Source of the DNA: Eumeta japonica
Lineage: Eukaryota; Arthropoda; Insecta; Lepidoptera; Psychidae
DNA length: 64,000 bases
Direction of reading: 5' to 3'
Assembly: GCA_005406025.1 (NCBI GenBank)
Contig: BGZK01000885.1
Coordinates: 1-64,000 of the forward strand
Shown here: piece after piece, positions 48,843 through 62,039 of the stretch
How the letters are laid out: the number at the start of each line of letters is the position of its first letter
How positions within the stretch are numbered: the stretch's first letter is position 1
The notes under the pieces: model-generated
The model's input: the letters and a program-made list of their open reading frames with translations, nothing else
What the model was told of the DNA's origin: nothing
Database searches by the model: none
Translations under genes and position numbers: made by a program

Positions 48843-51800
48843 TTATACCATGTTTGGGCTTGTATTCATTTTGAAATGGAATAACATTTCTGCTTATAGT
48901 ATGTACACTGATATTTCGCCAAACTGTCTCAACCGAGGCGTAATACCATAAGAAAATTGTCTTATACTGTACCAAATGAATATTGCATCATAATAAAATA
49001 TTAAATTCATTAAATTATTAACATCGACGGGTCGGAATCGGCACTCCGACGATTTCACGACAAGAAACCTGATACTTACGTTTCGTCATTGCGATCGTAA
49101 AAACGTGTAGGAGGGCCTCCATAGGTTTGCTCTCGGATTGTATTTAACGACGTGCGCGAGCGACACCAAGTTCGATTCCGTGTCGGCGTAAAATATTTCT
49201 AAAGGGACTGTGCTAGTATGACACCTGAATGCAATTGGGCATGTGTGTTGAGTTTCTGAGAGGATATCGATACATCGGAAATTCATTTTTGCCACGTCTT
49301 TTTTATGTATGTGTGTCTGTGTGTGTAGATATATTGTGAATACATATTGTCATTCTCAACTTCATTCCGATTTCTATACCGATCTCAAATTGGTATTGAT
49401 AAACCTCATTCCCGCTCCATTTTTTTTTTACTTTAAATCTCAGCGCAACTAACATGTTATTTCAATTAACTACACAAGAAAGAGTATAAACTACTTCATT
49501 TTTTATGGATTTTGCCCATTATAAAAGTAAATGACACTCGATCAGAATTTAAAACAATTCACAACACCGATCAGTCGTAATTATTTTAGTAACTTTTCAA
49601 TATTTTGACGTCTAATTAATTAGTACTTTATTTTGTAATTAAATTAGAATTCAGTTCATTATTACATACATCCATACTAAAAACATTACAAAATGTACTT
49701 ACAAAAGTAATATGCAGATAACACAAGAACCATATCAGCGAACGGACGATTTCGAAAAAAAGCTTTAAAGTTTGACCGTTTACACCGTGTCGCTGTCGAC
49801 GCATATTTAACGAGATTTTTCATGCAAATATTTTCGTCTACTGAAAATATTGCAATTTTCAACAGTAAAAATTATTGAGAGGTATGCTCTTGGCGACACA
49901 GATACACGTGTAAGATTTTTCGACCCTAACCGCAGAGGTACACCGCTAAATTAATTAACATAGTATAATGTAACGTCAGATGAAAAGTGGAGTTACGAGA
50001 TATTAATGTTGATTAACATGATGGCTTGCGTAATCATAAGATAACATCTTATGATCAAATGGGCGGATTAAGATGAAATAAAAACTACATACTACTTTGA
50101 AGTAACATTTAGTTTTCCACGCATCATATCGTAACGCATTACTTAAGTTATAACTTTATGTGTACGCAAACAGACAAGCAGACAAATAGCGAAGTAACAG
50201 AAAAATGTTCTTAATACATACAATTACTTACACCTTAGTCCACTCAATCGAATTTTAATACGTATACGATGTTGATATTTAGCACGGACAGAAACACTCA
50301 AAATTCAATAAAGTCATCGTATTAATTGTCTGTCGCTTCAGAGGCGCAAGAAGATTGAATCTCGGTTCTCATACCGTCCCCAAGTACGATCTCGACAGAC
50401 ATCGCCGATAAGTGTACAGAGATGATTTAGCGTCACTATCCTGTCTCGGTGAAGCTGCGAATTCCTCGGCCGTGTATAGAAGTTCGGAATTTCTTCACGA
50501 TCCGTATGACGACACGTGTTTTTATCAGCTCTCGTTTATTTTGCGGCGCCCTTCCAAAGTTTTAATGAATCGCATCGAAATAACAATGGCGCGATGACGG
50601 ACGTGCCAAAATAAATCACATTATTTTTATAGAGCGTCGCCGCACCCGACGCACGGTGCCAAAAAATTCCTTCGCTATGTAACGCGCGGGAAGAAAATGA
50701 TTTGGCGCTGAAATAGATATCGGACTCCAAGGTCGATCGGCGCGGCTTTCTCTAGACGGAGAGACACGCGATCGTGCGGCGACAAGGTCGCCGTGCGACA
50801 TTTACGTACTCATCGTGCGATATATAAAGGTATAAGTCTAGTCTGTTGTAGTGTAAGGTCATTGTTGAAACATACACCCCCAATCATAATCTTTTTGCTT
50901 CGGATTGCCGGGCCCGGGCCTTATATTAAGTCATTTCTTTACACCGTTCATGCTACACGGAACTGGCGGCTTAACGTTTTCTGCGAGACGCGAAACTCAT
51001 TGGCCTATTTGTTCGTGTTCAGTTTCGAAGGTCGTTACCACTCGATTGGAAGACAACGGACCGAAAACTCGATCGCCACCGGTCTAATCACTAACCGTTG
51101 ATCACCATCGCTCGCGGTGGACCGAACCTATTGTATATTTAAAACGTATTAATTAGACTACCGATTCTGACTCACTTTAGCGATGAAGAAAAATGTCATG
51201 ATGTATGCCACTCATCGAAGACTTTTCACTGCAATCTTCAGAATCGTATTAGACTGTATTGGTAAACCTTGACTTATAATCTTTTCCTCGGCGAGAGCTG
51301 GCTGTACAATAGAATATTCATACTTACGAAGTGCACAATTTGTAACAACCAATAAATGCTAATTCATTTTTAACAATTTGTTTAGTTCTCCAAAAACGGG
51401 AATTTTTCATATTTTGCAGGAATTGTATGCCTGTGTTACAGTATTCTTTATTATTTTCCAAAAAAATCCTAACCTGAAGCTATATTTGTATTCATTTCAA
51501 AATATTTGAATTTTGGTTGAATTAATTTAAAAATATCTCTATATTCATTTTTTTTTGATTTGTAAGGTATGTGGTTCAAAAGTTGAAAAGCCGGGATACA
51601 AAGTTTTATAAGTAGCTCTTAGCTACCAAATAATTTAGATAGCTAAGGAACCTCATAATATACGCCTTAGAAAATTCTACTAATTATTATAGTTTTAATC
51701 TATTTTTGAATACACGACATTTTACACAAGAGAATCATCGAAAACCAATATTCATCCTACAATTTTGTGTGGAAAGTTATCGCTAACTTTTAATTCCTAA

Positions 51801-52199
51801 TTTATTTATATGATTCACATAAAACACCCGTGTGTATAATTTCATCCGAATCGATTGAAAAATCACAGAATTAAGTATCTGTGCTTTGCGGGCAAACGAA
51901 CAGGAGGAAACTTTAAGGGTTTCTTTTTTGTCCTTGACCAGGAAAGCCTAAAATTCGGTGTCCACTTTTACATATCAGATTTGTAGAAGTAGTTTAAAAA
52001 ATATGGGTCAAAATTAAAATATTATTGCAAAACAGTAACTAATGCTCAAACTGATTAAAACCTTTATCAGTTTGATAAGCACTATTAGCAAAATATATGA
52101 ATTTTCACAATAAATGACCTCAAGTCTCAAAATCATATAGATTTTTTTTGTAATTTTTTGCGATGGCTTTTTATCAATTGGATGAAAAGCCTGAGCGTG

Positions 52200-52356
52200 T
52201 CGGCAGTACAACGCACGAATCTCTGCCGCTCTGAATTTCCTGCGAATGATGTGATGCGCATTCCTGACCCCCACTTTTTCCCTCTATTTTACGTCAATGC
52301 GACGCTTTCTGTGACTAATTTCACAGCGGCAAAGGTTTGTGTGTTGTATGCTGCTG
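52200..52356. mobile_element. MITE relative of the 7.1-kb element, without nested insertion
   Basis: The left end GGCAGTACAACGCACGAATC, TCTGCCGCTCTGA and the inverted right end TCACAGCGGCAAAGGTTTG match the outer element at 7103-7435. The interior words CGAATGATGT, CCCCCACTTTTTCCCT and TTTTACGTCAATGCGACGC align with the reverse complement of that copy. Confidence 0.78.
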
Positions 52357-53006
52357 AAAATCGCAACGTCTTGAAATCGAATATCTGAAAAAACTACTTT
52401 TCACGTTATTGAAATCACGGGCACTAAATGCTCATTAGTTGGAATTTTATACTAAATCAGATTGTGGATAATATCACGATACCATGGCGATGCTAAACAG
52501 ATTTAAAATCACATTCGGTGCAGCGAATGCCGATGACCGTATATTTTGTGCTTTTTTAAATAGTCAGAAAAATTATTTAAACGATATATCTATGTAAAAT
52601 TAACTATATCTATCCGATGCAGAAAAATAAACCACCGAAATTAAGGTGTTATTTAAAATTTCTATAATTTTAGTAAAACAGAAAATATTAGAATATCATA
52701 TGAGATACTTGTAACACAGATCGGTGAATTGGGGTCTAGTGAAGTGCAAAAATTATGTCGATCGGCGTTTTCGATATTACATCGGTTAGTGCTATTTTAA
52801 ATGCGTACCAATCAACATTAGTGTAAAAAAAATATTTATGTAACTAAAATTAATTAATCGTATTAGCTTAGACTGGCAACGTCTGGATCGCAATCAGGTA
52901 ATCAATTGTGACTATTACTCTTTTAACATAAATTCGAAACAATCACATTTACATTATGAATGTGGAAACGACGTAAAACAAAACAGTAACTTCGCATATG
53001 ACTGAA

Positions 53007-53065
53007 TGACGTCAGATGACGTCAAAAGCGTGAATGTAGAAGCATCATCACCGGATCTGACGTCA
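53007..53065. promoter_or_regulatory. Cluster of three TGACGTCA octamers next to a kinase exon
   Basis: Perfect octamers lie at 53007, 53017 and 53058, i.e. 15-74 bp before the 3' splice site at 53081. TGACGTCA is the CREB/ATF palindrome. The cluster may be a regulatory element or a residue of a foldback repeat related to those at 30.9 and 59.0 kb. Confidence 0.4.
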
Positions 53066-53080
53066 AAACAATGTTTACAG

Positions 53081-53222
53081 GATCACCGGCGGGGAGTTGT
53101 TCGAGAGAGTGATAGACGAGGAATTCGTTTTGACGGAACGGGCATGCGCCGTGTTCATGAGGCAGATATGCGAGGGCGTCGAGTTTGTACATCGACAGAA
53201 TATATTGCATCTAGACATGAAG
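53081..53222 (+). CDS. Strn-Mlck: MLCK-family kinase exon: ITGGELFERV segment to catalytic loop HLDMK
   Basis: The exon lies between TGTTTACAG and GTAAGA. Its first base completes the Leu split across the 13.7-kb intron, followed by ITGGELFERVIDEEFVL, TERACAVFMRQICEGV and EFVHRQNILHLDMK. GGELFERVIDE-F-LTE is a hallmark of MLCK kinases. The catalytic loop reads HLDMK instead of the general HRDLK; Leu in place of Arg is normal for this family (HLDLK), while Met at the fourth position is a conservative change. The catalytic aspartate is near residue 155 from the candidate Met. The exon ends in phase 0 exactly before PENI. Three TGACGTCA octamers lie 15-74 bp upstream of the acceptor. Confidence 0.95.
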
Positions 53223-55133
53223 GTAAGACAGTCAGACAAGCCTAGTTATTCACGACGTCCTCTTGTTGGATGAATATCAAAATTTTATTGCAGTGAAATG
53301 GAGTAGCAACATTTTCTCAATTTCAAAAAAATACTGTTTCTTTAGGCCATTTTAAGCTGTGTTCCGCGATTTATTCATTTCTTTTATTTTATTTAAATGA
53401 AATTATATACAATATAATTATAGCAATTCAATATAGGTATCCATTATTTGTCTATGTATACTGGACGAAGACGTATTAAAAATGTACTTATAATTTTTTT
53501 ATAAAACCCAATTCCTAATTATAAAACAAGTATACATATTAATGTGACCACAAATATTATTATTGATAGTTAACAGGTATGTATTTTGAAAATGGAGAAA
53601 AATTTCTGTCATGCAACTTAACGAATGACAGAAATCATTTACCGTGTTGTTATGTGCAAAATACAATAATTATAGCCTTAACTTTTATCATGTTTTGTTA
53701 ACTATCAGGTCAGTTCCTAAACACCATACAGTGGAATTAACATGCTATAATAGATTACGCAAAATTCTATGTATAAAAACTTTGTACCGATGCTTCTCTT
53801 TTTGTATTTCAGAATCTGTGGTATGAAACACATTTTATAACAATACCTGTGTACACCTTACATTCATTTTTGCATATCTTCTTTCCATATTTTATTTAAT
53901 ATATATATATTTTAAAAATATATTTGTAATATAATATTTATATATAAAAAAACTTCATTCGATATCTGTATACATATAACACGATGTATGTTATAGCACG
54001 AGTACGGCTTTTAATTATATTTCATGATTAAAGACCTAGTATTTAAGTGTTGCCCCCTAATGGACTAACACCGCCGAGATAAGTTTGCATGTAAAACCTT
54101 ATTTTTGATGTATCAGCATATATGGCGGCGGTGTGTCATGCGCCTGTCGTGAGTCACGGCACGCTTATACGGGAAACCGGCTTTTAGGCAACGCGCACAC
54201 TAACCCGGGAATGCCGATTTCTATTTTTGATATGGTCTCAAAAGTGAACGGTGGCGCGGTACTCGATTAACGAAATGCACTCCAAAAACCCGAGCCTTAA
54301 CGAAATTTTAAAAAACATTAACCAACGAAATAAAAAAAAAATGGGGATCACGAAACCACGATTAAAATGTTTTAACACAGCTGAAAAAGTAGCGAATAAT
54401 ACGAAATCACTTCGTATTACCAGATATTTTTCTATTAAACTTTTTACTTTACTATGAAAAAGATGTCTGTGGATCAATATAATTTGTGAAACTGTATGTT
54501 TTTGCGTTATACAATTTCGTAAAATGTTTTTAGTCTAACCCGCTGTCATAGTTTCGCTCTGTCTACCTATTGGCCTTAACTCTATAGCCATTTCACTCAC
54601 ACACTATCAATACTGAATCTTTTAAAATACATACTTGTAAACTATAAAAAAAAATAGAGTGTATAATAACGATAAATAAAAAGAAATCGGGCTATCTGTA
54701 TATCCAAAATATGAAATAAAGTGAATTTGCCTTTAATTGATATAGTTGAATTAATTTAAAAAATAATTGTGATATTTTATGAACATTATTTAAGATAGGC
54801 TTCCGTCTACGAAATATTAAGTTTGTAATTCATATTTTTTGTGTATTTTTGTTATGTTTCTCCACCTACCTCTTAAATCGATACTTCTAAAAACTTCAAA
54901 TATAATCAAATTAAATATACAATAGTAATAGAAGTGTAAATAATAAAGTTATATGAAAAAGCATCACGATATCACTACTGATTAATGTCTCCTAACTTAT
55001 AGCCAATTGTATTTTATTTTCTAATTTTTCATGTGGAGCTGGATTATAGCATTAATGTTTTCATTATTATTGTCGTGTTAAGTGCGATCAATAGCGAAAG
55101 CTGCGTAAGAATGTTCGCACTGAACTTTGTATC

Positions 55134-55264
55134 CAAGGGCGAATCCCAGGGGGGTCCTAAGCCCCCTAGAGTTTGTCTTATTATTGTGACTGAATCGGGG
55201 CCTGTCCTGCTGGACCACTACTATATGACCCCCCCCTCCGACTCGAAGATTGGATCCGCCCTTG
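55134..55264. mobile_element. Short inverted-repeat element, CAAGGGCGGATCC family, copy 2
   Basis: Starts CAAGGGCGAATCCCAGGGG and ends GGATCCGCCCTTG. The interior has CTGAATCGGGGCCTGTCC and runs of C. The termini pair over about 13 bp with one mismatch. Confidence 0.7.
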
Positions 55265-56074
55265 ACCGAACCCTGCACAGCGCGTGCTTCGACACGCGCT
55301 TGACCGGCGATTTGTAATCGAATACGAGCACGTCGATTTCGTAAGGTAATGTATTTCAACGAGAGGAGAACGCAAGACACGATTTAAATGCAATTCTGTA
55401 TCCAGTGTGCTCGGCACACTACTAAGTTTAGCGGGCCGGCCGGGGCGCCGTCTAGCGGCCTTGGGTCAAGGCTCGGGCGAAACGGCTCGCAGTAAAAAAC
55501 AGCGTATGTACAATAAAAGCAGTAAACATTATGTTTAAACATTTTTTTTTCGTACATTTTTTTTTCATGTCCCACATACCTAAAGAGTCAATAAAACGTC
55601 AGACTCGTTTAAAGTTATTGGACATTTTGGAGGTGGTTTGTGTGTCGTGTCAAGTTTGCAGCACCCCACTGCGTAGTTATACCAGTCTACATGATTTTTT
55701 TTTTTATGTTGCAATGTATCCTGTATATTTTCGGTCATCAAAGATCTACTCTTTCGACTCTGCCTGCTGTCTGTTTGTTGAACTACTTCAGCTCTGTCTT
55801 TGAAATGGCACGAATTGAACTTAAATTTGAATGTCATATGTATCGGCCCACCTAAATTCGTATGTAAAGGTTAAATTTTTTCAAAGCCGTACAATGATTT
55901 TGGAATTATAAAATGAGGATTTTAACTTTCGAGTCGTCGTTGAATAGAAAATTGTGCGTATGACACGGAATTGATACAATTTTAAATCATTATTTGAAAA
56001 TTGCGTCATTAAGAGCTTCAAAAGCAAAACTTAAAAAAAAGAAGTTATGACTGACGAAAGATATGTATGGGGTG

Positions 56075-56285
56075 AATGTCCGTGATGTCGTCGCGGTCGT
56101 CCTTGAAATATTATATAGACCAAATCGATGGCATATTGGAGAAGGGCCAAATTTTAAGCACCATAAAACGACGAGCTTGCACGAAGCGATTGACGGATTT
56201 AAGTGAAGTAAGAGAAGTTTGCAAAAATTATACCATGCGGAGATCTGTGGTCTGTCCACCATCCTAAAGAATAGACGTGAGTTTA
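56075..56285 (+). mobile_element. RTE-like LINE C-terminus and 3' end, copy 1
   Basis: The frame reads YYIDQIDGILEKGQILST, IKRRACTKRLTDLSEVR, EVCKNYTMRRSVVCPPS and stops, then GACGTGAGTTTAAA. This is the conserved end of RTE-like ORFs (DQI..ILKKGQ, RRACMKRLMDVSEAREVC, SVVSAYPSG). The kept stop and readable frame make it the least decayed of the copies here. Confidence 0.82.
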
Positions 56286-58958
56286 AAAATGAACCCTAAA
56301 GTTTTAAAATTAATTTTAAGAGTCAGATAAAAAGCTATGCTTCACGACTACAATTTCTTTTCAAAATTCTCAAAGTATATAGAATAGACAATTTCTTTTT
56401 TTTTTCAATTTTTCAGAAAATTTAAATAGATACAGAACCCTCAGTTCGCTACTTAATATCGCCTTTACCAGTTTTCTAATGTTGACTTCTTTCGTTGATT
56501 CCATCTTCTCTTTCTGGAACTAAAATTAAACAACTGCGTAACGGAAAGGGGTGTCGATTAATTGAGTTTTTTTTATAATTCACAACTCTCTCTTGATAAG
56601 CTTTTATAAGATGTGGATATATGGCTCTTCATGCGAGTTTTCTTCCATACTTTATGACTAAATTCGATTTCAAAAATATCTTTATTTCATAGGTTATAAA
56701 ATAACATTTGAAACACGTCATTATTTTTTGGTAATTTGCACTTTACCACTCGTTCGGAAGGCAGTTTTCCCTCAAGAAGAACCGAGCAAGAAACTTAAGG
56801 GTAGTCTTTTCTAATTTCATCACGCATAGCCAAAACAAATACAATACTATTAATGAACGAAACAGCCCGGTAAGAAGTCGAGCCACTTATGCCTATGGAT
56901 TTATCTTCTAAATATTCGGAAATTGTGTAATACCCTTTTTTTATTAATAAACATTGCACATAATAAATTTTCATAAATGAATCGAGATGCAAGAGCTGAC
57001 ATTCCAATTTCTTTAAACTTATTTCTAAGAGACGCACGAGGTCCGAGCTTGCAAATCGCGCGAATTGCCCGCTTCTACAGCACTAAAACTCTATGAACAT
57101 CCGCGGCGTGTCCCCAGAGCAAGATGCCGTACGACATCAGACTAAGTTTATTCGACGTGTTCACATACATCGCACATGTTCCATATAATCAGACGATAAT
57201 ACAAAATATTATATAATATAAAGTATATTATCTCTAAATTTCAAAGTGCACATGAGACTTTTTATCTCGTCCCTCCCCTAAATGTGATTTGGTGAAATTT
57301 TTCCAACCCTCTCCCCCATTCGGATGACGCTAAAGACTGCTTTGACGCAGCATAGGAATCTCGAGATGGTCGACCCGCCCTCCGCTGACACACGATCGGT
57401 GCGTACGCGCAGGGTCAATGACCGTACTGAACGTTAGTCACATAAGCAATTAGCACGTTGCAAAAAAGCCCCGTTTGTAGAACTTTGAGATATATAAAGG
57501 CGAAAGTTAGTTAATACATATCAATATCAAAGAGAATTTTGGAAGTGTACAAATGTGAAGTGAGTTTTTATTTCGATCCGGTTTTTCGATTTAAATCGTC
57601 ACTTGAAATCGATGTAAAAGTCACGTCACGCATTTTATGAGATAGACATACAATAACTTTTCCCGGGTACCCTTGAAGCAATTTCGTAAATCTTTAGTTT
57701 TACCTACGGAATAAGGTCAAACCGATTTTCGTATAATTATCTAAACAGGTAGCTTGTTTTGACAAAATAACCACAAAATAATTTTACTTCGACATCCTAG
57801 ACAGAGTTTTTGGAATACTCATTTCGGTAACGAATTCTATTCAAGATATTTCTAGCCTGTATATGGAGACGACCATTGTTTTTGGATGCTTTTTATTTTG
57901 GTGCTTTCGTTACCTTAGGCAATACTGAGACTGGAGTCGAAATGGAGATCAAGATCTAAAACTAAGATCGCGTCAGGGTTTGTACTTTTATCCAGACAGT
58001 GCTACTGAGAAAATTCCGACGTAATCTTTTCTTTAGTAATTTTGCTGTTTTTGATTATTTTGGTTATTTGCTGTAAATGTTGGTTAGTGAACATTAAAAA
58101 AAATGTTAGATTGAATTAAATTTAAAAATTTTTACACACAAAAAGTATTCGTACATAGTATAAATTTACATATACATACTGTTAACATTGGTATGTCGGT
58201 AATGCGAACTCATAAGATTTTAATCATACAAAAAGCGCCCAACCTGCATAAAAAAATATTCATATACACTCCATTAGCATGTCGGTGACGCGGTGACGCA
58301 AATTCATAAGATTTTACACATCCGTAAATCGCCTAACGTACCTATAGAAGGTTTTACTTAACAAAGTATTCAAAAGTTGGCTCTATCATATCTCCGTACT
58401 TTATTAAGATTCCGTGACGCGCGGACGGACGCGCTCGCCGCCGGCGCACAGCCTCAGTACCGCGACAGAAATAAAACCGACAATCATAAAGCTCTTAGTA
58501 AACTCTTTTCCGCCATTCGGATTTATGCTTTGGATTTGTACCAAGATCGGGGCGCACGGCGCTCTGTCACGTGGCAACGTCGATTCTATGATCTTCGTAA
58601 CTCTTATAAGTGATTGTATAGAGTTGTGACGCGAGCTTGTTACTGCCGATGCTCGGAAAAACAAATTAAATTGTTGCCAGTCTTAAAAGAAATTTAACAT
58701 TGTGTTTAGGTTTATTCACCCCTCCGCCAAAGTATAGATTCCCTTAATCCTTTAATTTCAAACTTGGACCTTGACGCTTGCATGCTGGCCCAATGTGGGT
58801 CGGGAGCTGCTAGCGACCATCGCCAATACGCTAACAGCGTCTGAGGCTTCTCTCGTTAATTTCATTTAAGTTAAAAACCCATCGGTCAATTCGTCCGTGG
58901 TCAGATTCTGCGAATTAAGACGATCGGTATCGGTATCGGAATCGTCAATCGGAATCAT

Positions 58959-59033
58959 CATGACGTCAAAATTACATCAACCGAGGGCGTGGGACGGCAA
59001 CCCTTCTCAACCCGACGGAATTTTGACGCCGTA
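58959..59033. mobile_element. 75-bp foldback element, copy 2
   Basis: CATGACGTCAAAATTACATC, CCGAGGGCG, GACGGCAACCCTTCTCAACC and GACGGAATTTTGACGCCGTA line up base for base with 30911-30985 with scattered substitutions. A GGTATCGGTATCGGAATCG stretch precedes it. Confidence 0.75.
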
Positions 59034-59394
59034 AAGTTTACAGAATTTGGTCTCAAACTCGAGTACGTTTTAGTTTAAACGCCATTTTCTTGTCGACCAC
59101 TAAGTCGCCATCGCACATTTAATAATACCTGTATTAACAGCAAAATAAAAAAAAAAACGCCATTGTTGGCGACACAAGTTAAACATACAACAATAAAGAC
59201 AAACATCTCTAGCTGTTACAACACAGAATTCGAGCAGTGCACACTTATAGCAACATAAAAAATAAGTGCAACCTGTTTCACTGAATAAACTATTGAAATA
59301 AAACGTATTATACACAATTTAATAATAGGCATTGTGACTGTAACGCGTATAACTGACAAAGTAGACTGACGTAATAAATCTATAGAGCGAATGC

Positions 59395-59578
59395 GTGTGT
59401 TGGAAAGGTCGGCTAGGATCGCCCCTGAAAACCCTATGCAGATCGAATTGGTATCATATTAAGAAAGGGCCAAACATTAAGCTCTCGAAACCGAAACATG
59501 AAAAGATTAACAGACGTCAATGGAAATCTATAGTCTCTGCCTACCCTTCTGAGTAATAGGTGTGAGTTTATATTACGT
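59395..59578 (+). mobile_element. RTE-like LINE 3' end, copy 2
   Basis: CAGATCGAATTGGTATCATA, AAGGGCCAAACATTAAGC, AACCGAAACATGAAAAG, AATCTATAGTCTCTGCCTAC and TAATAGGTGTGAGTTTA match the other ends with an internal deletion of the SEAREVC region. Confidence 0.75.
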
Positions 59579-59984
59579 ATTATATTAATGATACGTGTAT
59601 GATGCGTCAAAAACTATGGGAAGTGTAACGCAAACCACAAACGCCAATTCTATACTGGTCGTTTATCGGACACCCATAAAGCTATTTAGAGTGCCCGATG
59701 CGCGTTCGCAGCCCAGCAAGGACGCGTAATATTTGCAACTGGAAATAAAATAGCCAATCCACTTGCAAAAATAACGGGCACAGATTAACGAAATGACAGC
59801 GGTGATACTCCCCAGGAACTGGGTCGTGTCTAGAATGCGGACATGTTTGTGTGAGCGTTCAATGATTTTGGTTGTAAAAAAAAGGAAAACTTTAACCATC
59901 ACAAATATCGATCGCTACCTGAATGTGGTTTGTAATAGTTTAAAATGTAATAAAATGATTTTCTCTATAGTCAATAAGGGAAGA

Positions 59985-60300
59985 TGTGGTGAGTAAAGTG
60001 GAAAAAGAAATGTCGCGATGGTTTGGCCATCTGGAAAGGATGGATGGAAGTGGATTGACAAATCTATGGAGGGAATGTGTGATGAAAAGGCCTGCAAGGG
60101 TCGCTCTAGAAAATCGTGAACAGATCGAATCGGTGGCATATTGAAGAAGGGCTAAATTTGAAGCACTTGAAACCGAGGAGATTTGCACGAAACGATTGAT
60201 AGAAGTTAGTGAAGCAAGAGAGATACGTAAAGATCGAACCATATGGAAATCTGTAATCTCTGCCTTATCTTCTTGGTAATAGGCATGAATTTAAAATAAA
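59985..60300 (+). mobile_element. RTE-like LINE C-terminus and 3' end, copy 3
   Basis: Begins earlier than the other copies: KEMSRWFGHLERMDGSGLTN (family: LRWFGHVERMDE). It continues through shifts to an EAREIRKDRTIWKSVISAL-like part and ends GGTAATAGGCATGAATTTAA. Confidence 0.78.
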
Positions 60301-62039
60301 TACAGGATGTGCTATGCCCCTCTGTGCATTGTTGTATAATGATTAATGAGGAATTCCTCAATCCTTTCCTATAAATTAACTAACTTTTTCCCCACGAATC
60401 TGCGCCCAATCGCCTGTTTCATCTAAAAATACATTTCGGTGACTACTCCAACCTACGCTTCGAAGCGAAGTGTCCGGCCGTTGTACGAGACAAGCGAAGT
60501 CGCCATGCAAAATGGCACAAACGAAAGCATCCTGCCTGTTCAACAACAAAAAATATCACAATAAAATATTACCTTGAATGCAAATTACACCAATAAAAAA
60601 CATACGGCGCGACTGACCGCACCTACACGCGTATAGCGCAGTAGTGGTGATTTCATCTTTTCGCATTGATGATTAAAGAACAGATTAGAGTGCTTACCGC
60701 AACTTTTCTTATATATCACACAGACTGTTTACAAAAATGCTGATTCAGCGCCGGTAATTAGAAAATTGAAAAGTTATTCATTATTTAAACAAATCATATT
60801 CAATAATTTATATAAATAGGAGTTACGAGTGCACAAAAATTGATTTCTACTAATATTCCAGTAAAGTTTCTTCGTTAATAGAAGCATCTACGTGCGTGAT
60901 TGTATCTCCTATTTTATTTTACGCAGTAGTTGGTAAAAAAGAAACGTATTAAAAAACTTATGCTGTTCGAAAATTATAAATATTTAACAAAACTGGCATT
61001 ACTTTCCAACTACAAGTCGAGATGAGCTCGCCCATCCGTATTTGCGCAACTCCGGTTCATCCTTTATATTGTTCTTTAATAAAGTTCCGACTTCAAAATT
61101 AATTGTACACTTAACGAATTAAATTAAAGGAATTTCCTGTCTTAAGATTTAAGGCACTCGCAAATGGAGGCTTTAAAAATAAAAATGACTCAAAAGTAAA
61201 ATACGCCAAGGACGCTTCAGTTATTCAACACTCAGAGACGCGGTATCAGACACGCGAATTAATTTACAATGTCTTTTATGAAATTCATCCTCATCTCTAT
61301 CAAATTTCTAAGTAATAAGCTATTACGATGGGTTTACAAACATCGCCAAACCTCTGATACTTCATCACGATAATAAATATCGGTCAGTCGGCAATTAAAT
61401 CAGTGAAAAACAGTGACATTAATGTCATTCAACATAAGTTATATAATAAAAAATAAATAAAAACATGCTTATGCACCTCTATATGTCGCATCATAAATCG
61501 AGCCATATTATCATTTTTTCCTTTTTGATTTCTTTTATACATTTTTTTTATAAAAAAGCTGTAAATCAAAATTTTACTCAGTCGTCTCGAAGTGTGTAAA
61601 AGTATAATAAATAGATCTTTTTAAGTTAATACACACATACAGGTCAAACTAATAAAAGCATATTCAGAACGTCATTAACCAAGGAACGAAATAATACCTC
61701 ATTTTATTATTCCTGAAATTATTTATAAGTAAAACTTTCATTGCCATTTATCGAATCGACTATTACGCCATGACGGTGATTGTGATGCATCTTTAATTTT
61801 ACATTATCATCAGCATTTGAATTACCTTTAATTTTAATTACTACAATTTATTCTAATACATTTGAAGCATTTTCCGAAATCTACTACACTTGTTCTAGCG
61901 AATCACTGAATACTCTGTACTTACAAAATGCAAGAAAAAAGTTGAGTGCTAAACTTCATCTGCCGGAGCAAAAGTGTCACAGACTACTAAAGTTACAATA
62001 GCAAAAAAAAAAAAACTGTTAAAAGATTGACGCTGCAGG

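Larger units (their letters stand above)
39342..53080 (+). other. Kinase intron, about 13.7 kb (phase 2)
   Basis: Holds repeats listed separately and several GC-richer blocks (40040-40260, 43640-44210, 50400-51120) without recognised exons. The 43640-44210 block is CpG-rich and includes TAATAAAAGG before CGTCACCGGCGCGTCACG. It could be a regulatory element or unrelated promoter. Confidence 0.7.
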
